Part shown: positions 6,020 through 9,441 of the stretch, piece by piece
How positions within the stretch are numbered: the first letter of the stretch is position 1
Layout: every line of letters starts with the position of its first letter
Source of the DNA: Sphingomonadaceae bacterium
GTDB lineage: Bacteria; Pseudomonadota; Alphaproteobacteria; Sphingomonadales; Sphingomonadaceae
DNA: 9,441 nucleotides
Reading direction: 5' to 3'
NCBI GenBank assembly: GCA_947451875.1
Contig: CANGBE010000044.1
Coordinates: 1 to 9,441 of the forward strand
The notes under the pieces: generated by a model
Told to the model about the DNA's origin: nothing
Seen by the model: the letters and a program-made list of their open reading frames with translations, nothing else
Database searches by the model: none
Translations under genes and position numbers: made by a program

Positions 6020-6838
6020 TTGGCCGATAACAACATCTTGGACCTGACCGGGCGCGTCGCTCTCGTCACCGGCGGCGGGCAGGGCGCGGGGCGCGGGATC
6101 GCACTGGCGCTGGCGGGGCATGGCGCTGCCGTTGCGGTCAACGATTTCGTCCTCGAACGCGCCGAAGCGGTTGCGCAGGAAATCCGCGCCGATGGCGGCA
6201 AGGCTGTCGCCGTGCAGGCCGACGTTTCCGACTATGCCTCAGTCAAGACGGGCTTCGACAAAGCAAGCGCGGAATTGGGCACGATTACCCTGCTGGTCAA
6301 CAACGCCGGGATGGCGGGACCGACTGACCGCATGGGCCGCTCGCCCGAATTCTGGAACGCAGACCCTTCCGAATGGCCGCGCTACTTCAACACCAACCTC
6401 TATGGCGTGATGAATTGCTGCCACGTCGCCCTGCCCGCCATGGTTGAAGCAGGCCAAAAAGAACCAGGGCGGGGCGGGCGGATCGTCACTATCGTCTCTG
6501 ATTCTGGTCGGCTTGGCGAGCAGCGCCTTGCCGCCTATGCCGCCGCCAAGGCTGGTGCGGCTGGCTTCGTGCGCTCGCTCGCCAAAGAGGCCGGGCGCCA
6601 TGGCATCACCTGCAACGCGGTTTCGCTCTCCACTCTGACCCCGCCGATGGGCCCCGAACAGCTGGCCGAATTCCTCGAGAGCCCGATGTCGAAGGCGCAG
6701 CTCTCGCAATATGTAATCCGCCGTTATGGCACCCCCGACGATGTCGCGGCCATGGTGCTGTTTCTCTGTTCAGACGCCTCGGGCTGGATCACCGGCCAGA
6801 CCTACCCGGTCAATGGCGGCTACTCGTTTGCAATCTAG
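6020..6838 (+). CDS. SDR-family oxidoreductase, first gene of the right arm (TTG start)
   Basis: The 272 aa classical SDR has TGGGQGAG (17-24), Asp42 after strand 2 (AVNDF, suggesting NAD(H)), NNAG (94-97), a catalytic-serine region IVSDSG with Ser160/Ser162, and Tyr173/Lys177 (YAAAK). It ends in ITGQTYPVNGGYSFAI. Overall form is like 3-oxoacyl-ACP reductase/2-hydroxycyclohexane-type dehydrogenases, with an insertion at about 104-120 (RMGRSPEFWNADPSEW) that may shape the substrate pocket. The start is a TTG at 6020: no ATG or GTG is available between the upstream in-frame stop and the Rossmann motif, and GGGAG lies eight bases before the TTG. It opens a three-gene operon, with the sulfotransferase gene starting 8 bp after its stop. 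Function as an alcohol dehydrogenase/ketoreductase is firm; substrate unknown. Confidence 0.92.
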   Translation: MADNNILDLTGRVALVTGGGQGAGRGIALALAGHGAAVAVNDFVLERAEAVAQEIRADGGKAVAVQADVSDYASVKTGFDKASAELGTITLLVNNAGMAGPTDRMGRSPEFWNADPSEWPRYFNTNLYGVMNCCHVALPAMVEAGQKEPGRGGRIVTIVSDSGRLGEQRLAAYAAAKAGAAGFVRSLAKEAGRHGITCNAVSLSTLTPPMGPEQLAEFLESPMSKAQLSQYVIRRYGTPDDVAAMVLFLCSDASGWITGQTYPVNGGYSFAI

Positions 6839-6846
6839 GATATCTC

Positions 6847-7992
6847 ATGGAAGTTCAGACAATTATCGCTAATGCCCGCGCCGCCACCGGCCTTGAGGAC
6901 ATGGGCGATCCCTATGCGCTTGAGGGGCTGGAAGCGTTGGTCAAAGCCTCAAACGAAGAGGCCCGCCTGTCCGAGCGTGGTGCGGCAATGTGGGAGGCGA
7001 GCATTACCGGCTACCTCGTCAACCGGCTCATGGTAATTGACTACGCGAAAAAACATCCCGAACTGCTCGAGCGGCCGATCGAAAAGCCCACCTTCGTTTT
7101 CGGCCTGCCGCGCACGGGCACGACGATGACGATCAACCTGCTCTCGTCCGACCCGGCGCGCCGCTGTTTTCGTCGTTGGGAGGCACTCTCTCCTATCCCG
7201 CCGGTGAAGGTGGGCGAGGAGAAGACCGATCCGCGCTATCTGGCGGAGCGAGCCAAGGGCGAAATGGCGATGAAATATATGCCGCACATCGCCGCGATCC
7301 ATTGGGAAGATGCCGACAGCCCCAGCGAAGACCAGTATTCGATGGCGCAGTCATTCTGCTCGCAGATCTATGATTCGCAGGTCAACATCCCGGGCTATCG
7401 TGAGTGGTTCTTCGCCGCCGATTATCGGCCCGCGTTCCGCTATCAGAAGATGCTGCTGCAGCTGATGCAGGAGAATGTCGGTGGTCACTGGACGCTGAAG
7501 AACCCCTGGCACCCTCTGTTTCTCGATTCGTTGACCGAGGTTTATCCCGATGCCCAGCTGGTGATGACGCACCGCGATCCGGTCGATGTGCTGGGCTCGG
7601 CCTGCTCGCTGCTCAATGCGGTTCGGCCGATCTATACCGAGGACATGCGCCTGAGCGAGATTGCCGAGTGTCTGGTCCAGACCTTCGATCATATGATCGC
7701 CCGATCAAATGCCTTCCGCGACAAGCATGGCGAGGACGCGATTTTTGACATCCAGTATGCCGCGCAGATCAAGGATCCGCTCGGCACCATGCGCGCGCTT
7801 TATAACCGGTTCGACACGCCGTTCACCGCCGAAGCACAGGCCGGGATGGAGGCGATGATGGCCTACAATCCGCAGGGCAAGCACGGCAAGCACGAGTACA
7901 CGCTGGAGGAATTCGGCCTCTCGGCAAAGAGGGTGCGCGATCATTTCAAGGACTACACCGACCGGTTCAGCGTTCCGGTGAAGGCAGTCTGA
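6847..7992 (+). CDS. Sulfotransferase family protein (PAPS-dependent, PF13469 type), right arm
   Basis: The 381 aa protein has the same architecture as the left-arm sulfotransferase: 5'-phosphosulfate loop FGLPRTGTTMTINLLSSDP (85-103), WTLKNPWH (215-222), THRDPVDVLGS (241-251) with Ser251 at the 3'-phosphate-binding position, and the C-terminal block HEYTLEEFGL then FKDYTDRF. Outside these motifs the two differ widely (for example an acidic DADSPSEDQ stretch at 155-163 here), so they are old paralogues that probably act on different acceptors. It should sulfonate a hydroxyl group of a cytoplasmic small molecule. GGA lies just after the stop codon of the preceding SDR gene, about nine bases before the ATG, and the following SDR starts one base after this stop, so the three genes are co-transcribed. 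No signal peptide or membrane helix is seen. Confidence 0.92.
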   Translation: MEVQTIIANARAATGLEDMGDPYALEGLEALVKASNEEARLSERGAAMWEASITGYLVNRLMVIDYAKKHPELLERPIEKPTFVFGLPRTGTTMTINLLSSDPARRCFRRWEALSPIPPVKVGEEKTDPRYLAERAKGEMAMKYMPHIAAIHWEDADSPSEDQYSMAQSFCSQIYDSQVNIPGYREWFFAADYRPAFRYQKMLLQLMQENVGGHWTLKNPWHPLFLDSLTEVYPDAQLVMTHRDPVDVLGSACSLLNAVRPIYTEDMRLSEIAECLVQTFDHMIARSNAFRDKHGEDAIFDIQYAAQIKDPLGTMRALYNRFDTPFTAEAQAGMEAMMAYNPQGKHGKHEYTLEEFGLSAKRVRDHFKDYTDRFSVPVKAV

Positions 7993-7993
7993 T

Positions 7994-8779
7994 ATGGAAC
8001 TCTCATCCGCCAACCACGCTTTCATCACCGGCGGTGCCAGCGGCATCGGCCTTGGCATTGCCGATGCCCTGTTGAAGCGCGGGGTGCGGGTGACGATTGC
8101 CGATATCAATGCCGATGCGCTCGCTGAAGTGTTGGCGACACGCGGCAATGGCCTACGCGGTGTGCTGCTTGATGTGCGCGATCGGGATCAGTGGCAGCAG
8201 GCCAAGGCCAAGGCTGAAGAAGTGTTCGGCCCGGTCGACGTGCTGGTCAACAATGCCGGGATTGCGCCGGACGGGCTGGAACTGGCGGATTCAAACTCCG
8301 AAAGCTTTGAGCGGATCGTGGGCATAAACTTCTACGGAGTTTACAACGGGATAATCACCTTTGGCGCGGGCATCCGCGCGCTCGGCACGGGGCATATTGT
8401 CAATGTCGCTTCGATGGCGGGCCTGTCCAGCGAACGGGCAACCAGCGGCGCTTATTCGGCGAGCAAATATGCCGTAGTTTCCTTGAGTGAAACGCTGCGG
8501 GTCGAGATGGCCCCGCATGGCGTAGGGGTTTCGGTGATGTGCCCCGGCCTCGTGATGACCAACCTGCCCGCCAACACCGCGCGGGTTTCCGGGAAAGAGG
8601 CGCGCGGCGTCATGCCCGGCGGGCTTGATCCAGCCGTTGCAGGTGAAATGGCCGTGCGCGGGATCGAGCGAGGGAGTTTTTACATCCTCACTTCGTTTGA
8701 TCGCGATGAACCGATCCGCAAACGCTTTGAAGAACAGCTCGCCGCCTTTGCTGCGGGCATGGATCCAGACCTCGCTTAG
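7994..8779 (+). CDS. SDR-family NAD(P)-dependent oxidoreductase, third gene of the right arm
   Basis: The 261 aa SDR carries TGGASGIG (12-19), Asp37 at the end of strand 2 (IADIN, pointing to NAD(H)), NNAG (86-89), Asn112, Ser140 in VASMAG, and YSASK with Tyr154 and Lys158. After the active site it reads CPGLVMTNL (183-191). The C-terminal part lacks the usual ITG-x-x-VDGG strand of tetrameric SDRs and instead has GIERGSFYILTSFDRDEPIRKRF, as in the HetN/YqjQ-like and 'cis-diol/steroid' SDR groups that have a more mobile C-terminal lid. It begins 1 bp after the sulfotransferase stop, with purine-rich GGTGAAGG inside that gene as its probable ribosome binding site. Substrate is not predictable; context suggests a hydroxyl/keto conversion on the same compound handled by the sulfotransferase. 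Confidence 0.92.
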   Translation: MELSSANHAFITGGASGIGLGIADALLKRGVRVTIADINADALAEVLATRGNGLRGVLLDVRDRDQWQQAKAKAEEVFGPVDVLVNNAGIAPDGLELADSNSESFERIVGINFYGVYNGIITFGAGIRALGTGHIVNVASMAGLSSERATSGAYSASKYAVVSLSETLRVEMAPHGVGVSVMCPGLVMTNLPANTARVSGKEARGVMPGGLDPAVAGEMAVRGIERGSFYILTSFDRDEPIRKRFEEQLAAFAAGMDPDLA

Positions 8780-8784
8780 CGCCA

Positions 8785-8797
8785 AGGCTTGAAGCCT
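8785..8797. repeat. Palindrome AGGCTT-G-AAGCCT between the SDR operon and hslV
   Basis: Perfect six-base arms (8785-8790 and 8792-8797) around one base, a few bases after the stop of the SDR gene. As RNA it can form a short stem (AGGC/GCCT with a five-base loop). No T-run follows, so it is at best a weak terminator. It overlaps the putative -35 box of hslV and could instead be a regulator site. Confidence 0.35.
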
Positions 8798-8816
8798 GCC
8801 ATCCACGGCATATATC
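8789..8816 (+). promoter_or_regulatory. Candidate hslV promoter
   Basis: TTGAAG (8789-8794) and TATATC (8811-8816) with 16 bp spacing, four of six consensus matches in each. The expected start site falls at about 8822-8824, on or next to the hslV ATG, which fits the absence of a Shine-Dalgarno before that ATG. Confidence 0.42.
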
Positions 8817-8823
8817 CCGCTCT

Positions 8824-9384
8824 ATGAGCAATCATTCACAAAGCCACGGCATGATCCCGTGGCATGGCACCACGATCATTGGCGTCTCCAAGAACGGCAA
8901 GACCGTTATTGCCGGCGATGGTCAGGTTTCGATGGGCAACACGGTGATGAAGCCCAATGCCCGCAAGGTACGGCGCATCGGTGAAGGCGGCAAGGTGATC
9001 GCCGGATTCGCCGGGGCAACTGCCGATGCGTTCACTCTGTTCGAGCGGCTGGAAAAGAAGCTGGAGCAGCATCGTGGGCAATTGATGCGCGCCGCTGTCG
9101 AACTCGCCAAGGACTGGCGCACCGACAAATACCTGCGCAACCTTGAGGCGCTGATGATCGTCGCCGATGCCGAGGTGATGCTGATCCTCACCGGTAATGG
9201 CGATGTGCTCGAGCCTGAAGGCGGGATCGCGGCCATCGGATCGGGCGGAAACTATGCCCTCTCCGCCGCCAAGGCGCTCGATGATTACGAACAGGACGCC
9301 GAAAAAATCGCCCGTCGCGCCATGGCCGTGGCGGCGGAGGTCTGCGTCTTCACCAACGACCGCGTGACGGTCGAGACAGTCTGA
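8824..9384 (+). CDS. hslV: ATP-dependent protease subunit HslV (ClpQ)
   Basis: The 186 aa proteasome-beta-like peptidase forms the proteolytic double hexamer of the HslVU (ClpYQ) protease, which degrades misfolded and regulatory proteins in the cytoplasm. The catalytic threonine is Thr16 in WHGTTIIGV, so a 15-residue propeptide must be removed; in mature numbering (Thr1) Asp17 (GDGQVS), Lys33 (NARKVR) and Ser125 (IGSGG) all fall at the expected catalytic positions. The C-terminus VTVETV is complete. Start choice: ATG 8824 gives a propeptide of plausible length; ATG 8851 (Met10) would shorten it to six residues and also lacks a Shine-Dalgarno. The upstream sequence is pyrimidine-rich without GGAG, so translation may be leaderless. 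It is a housekeeping gene unrelated to the catabolic genes before it; hslU follows after 5 bp. Confidence 0.98.
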   Translation: MSNHSQSHGMIPWHGTTIIGVSKNGKTVIAGDGQVSMGNTVMKPNARKVRRIGEGGKVIAGFAGATADAFTLFERLEKKLEQHRGQLMRAAVELAKDWRTDKYLRNLEALMIVADAEVMLILTGNGDVLEPEGGIAAIGSGGNYALSAAKALDDYEQDAEKIARRAMAVAAEVCVFTNDRVTVETV

Positions 9385-9389
9385 AATCG

Positions 9390-9441
9390 ATGAAAGACAA
9401 CCTCACCCCAAAAGCCATCGTTGCTGCGCTCGACGAGCACA
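9390..9441 (+). CDS. hslU: ATP-dependent unfoldase subunit HslU (ClpY), N-terminal fragment
   Basis: The first 17 codons (MKDNLTPKAIVAALDEH) are present before the right edge. They match the conserved HslU start, where LTPxxIVxxLDxxI precedes the first helix of the AAA+ module. HslU hexamers unfold substrates with ATP and feed them to HslV. The gene begins 5 bp after the hslV stop, the usual hslVU order, and is presumably co-transcribed. Only a weak purine stretch lies before the ATG. Confidence 0.93.
   Translation, partial: MKDNLTPKAIVAALDEH

Noticed and set aside
5828..6121. N-terminal extension of the left-arm SDR up to 6121
   Set aside because: The added sequence has no SDR features, would overlap the divergent gene and run through its promoter; ATG 5827 sits at the normal distance from the Rossmann motif.
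3841..7992. Recent inverted duplication of an SDR-sulfotransferase module
   Set aside because: Outside the cofactor motifs and C-terminal block the two sulfotransferases differ widely, and the SDRs belong to different subgroups; I see no matching long inverted DNA repeats.
8780..8823. Rho-independent terminator between the right arm and hslV
   Set aside because: The palindrome at 8785-8797 gives only a short stem and is not followed by a T-run.
1..9441. CRISPR arrays, tRNA/rRNA genes, insertion sequences, toxin-antitoxin or phage-defence genes
   Set aside because: No repeated direct units, clover-leaf sequence, terminal inverted repeats, transposase, or small paired genes were seen; nearly all the sequence is accounted for by metabolic genes and hslVU.

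Overview
The window looks like the chromosome of a GC-rich alphaproteobacterium, most likely a sphingomonad (Novosphingobium/Sphingobium/Erythrobacter type). This is inferred from base composition, from hslV-hslU gene order with an HslV propeptide of the alphaproteobacterial kind, and from the mix of SDR oxidoreductases, PF13469-type sulfotransferases and a thiolase-like/DUF35 pair that is common in that order. I see no IS element, tRNA, rRNA, CRISPR array, phage gene or clear frameshift. The longest non-coding gap is 192 bp.

Layout. A divergent promoter region (5828-6019) separates two arms. The left arm is a minus-strand run of seven genes, read from high to low coordinates: SDR (5827-5027), sulfotransferase (5034-3841), zinc-dependent MDR dehydrogenase (3844-2846), 3-alpha-hydroxysteroid-dehydrogenase-like SDR (2829-1987), DUF35 zinc-ribbon/OB protein (1962-1531), cysteine-less thiolase-fold protein (1527-358), and the N-terminal part of a 3-hydroxyacyl-CoA dehydrogenase (289 to beyond the left edge). 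The first three genes overlap by a few bases and the DUF35/thiolase pair is 3 bp apart, so this is almost certainly one operon. The right arm is SDR (6020-6838), sulfotransferase (6847-7992), SDR (7994-8779), also packed within 1-8 bp. It is followed by the housekeeping protease genes hslV (8824-9384) and the start of hslU (9390 onward), which appear to have their own promoter.

How the genes may work together. Four SDRs and one MDR can oxidise or reduce hydroxyl/keto groups. The 3-hydroxyacyl-CoA dehydrogenase and the thiolase-fold/DUF35 pair act on CoA thioesters. The thiolase-fold protein lacks both thiolase cysteines and resembles the Ltp2/DUF35 class of retro-aldolases that remove acyl-CoA side chains from steroids. 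The best overall guess is catabolism of a hydroxylated, side-chain-bearing polycyclic or isoprenoid compound (steroid, bile-acid or terpenoid type). The substrate is not identified: no ring-cleaving oxygenase, CoA ligase, acyl-CoA dehydrogenase, hydratase, transporter or regulator lies in the window. The most unusual element is that both arms begin with an SDR followed by a sulfotransferase with intact PAPS-binding motifs, a sulfonation step that standard steroid or beta-oxidation pathways do not contain.
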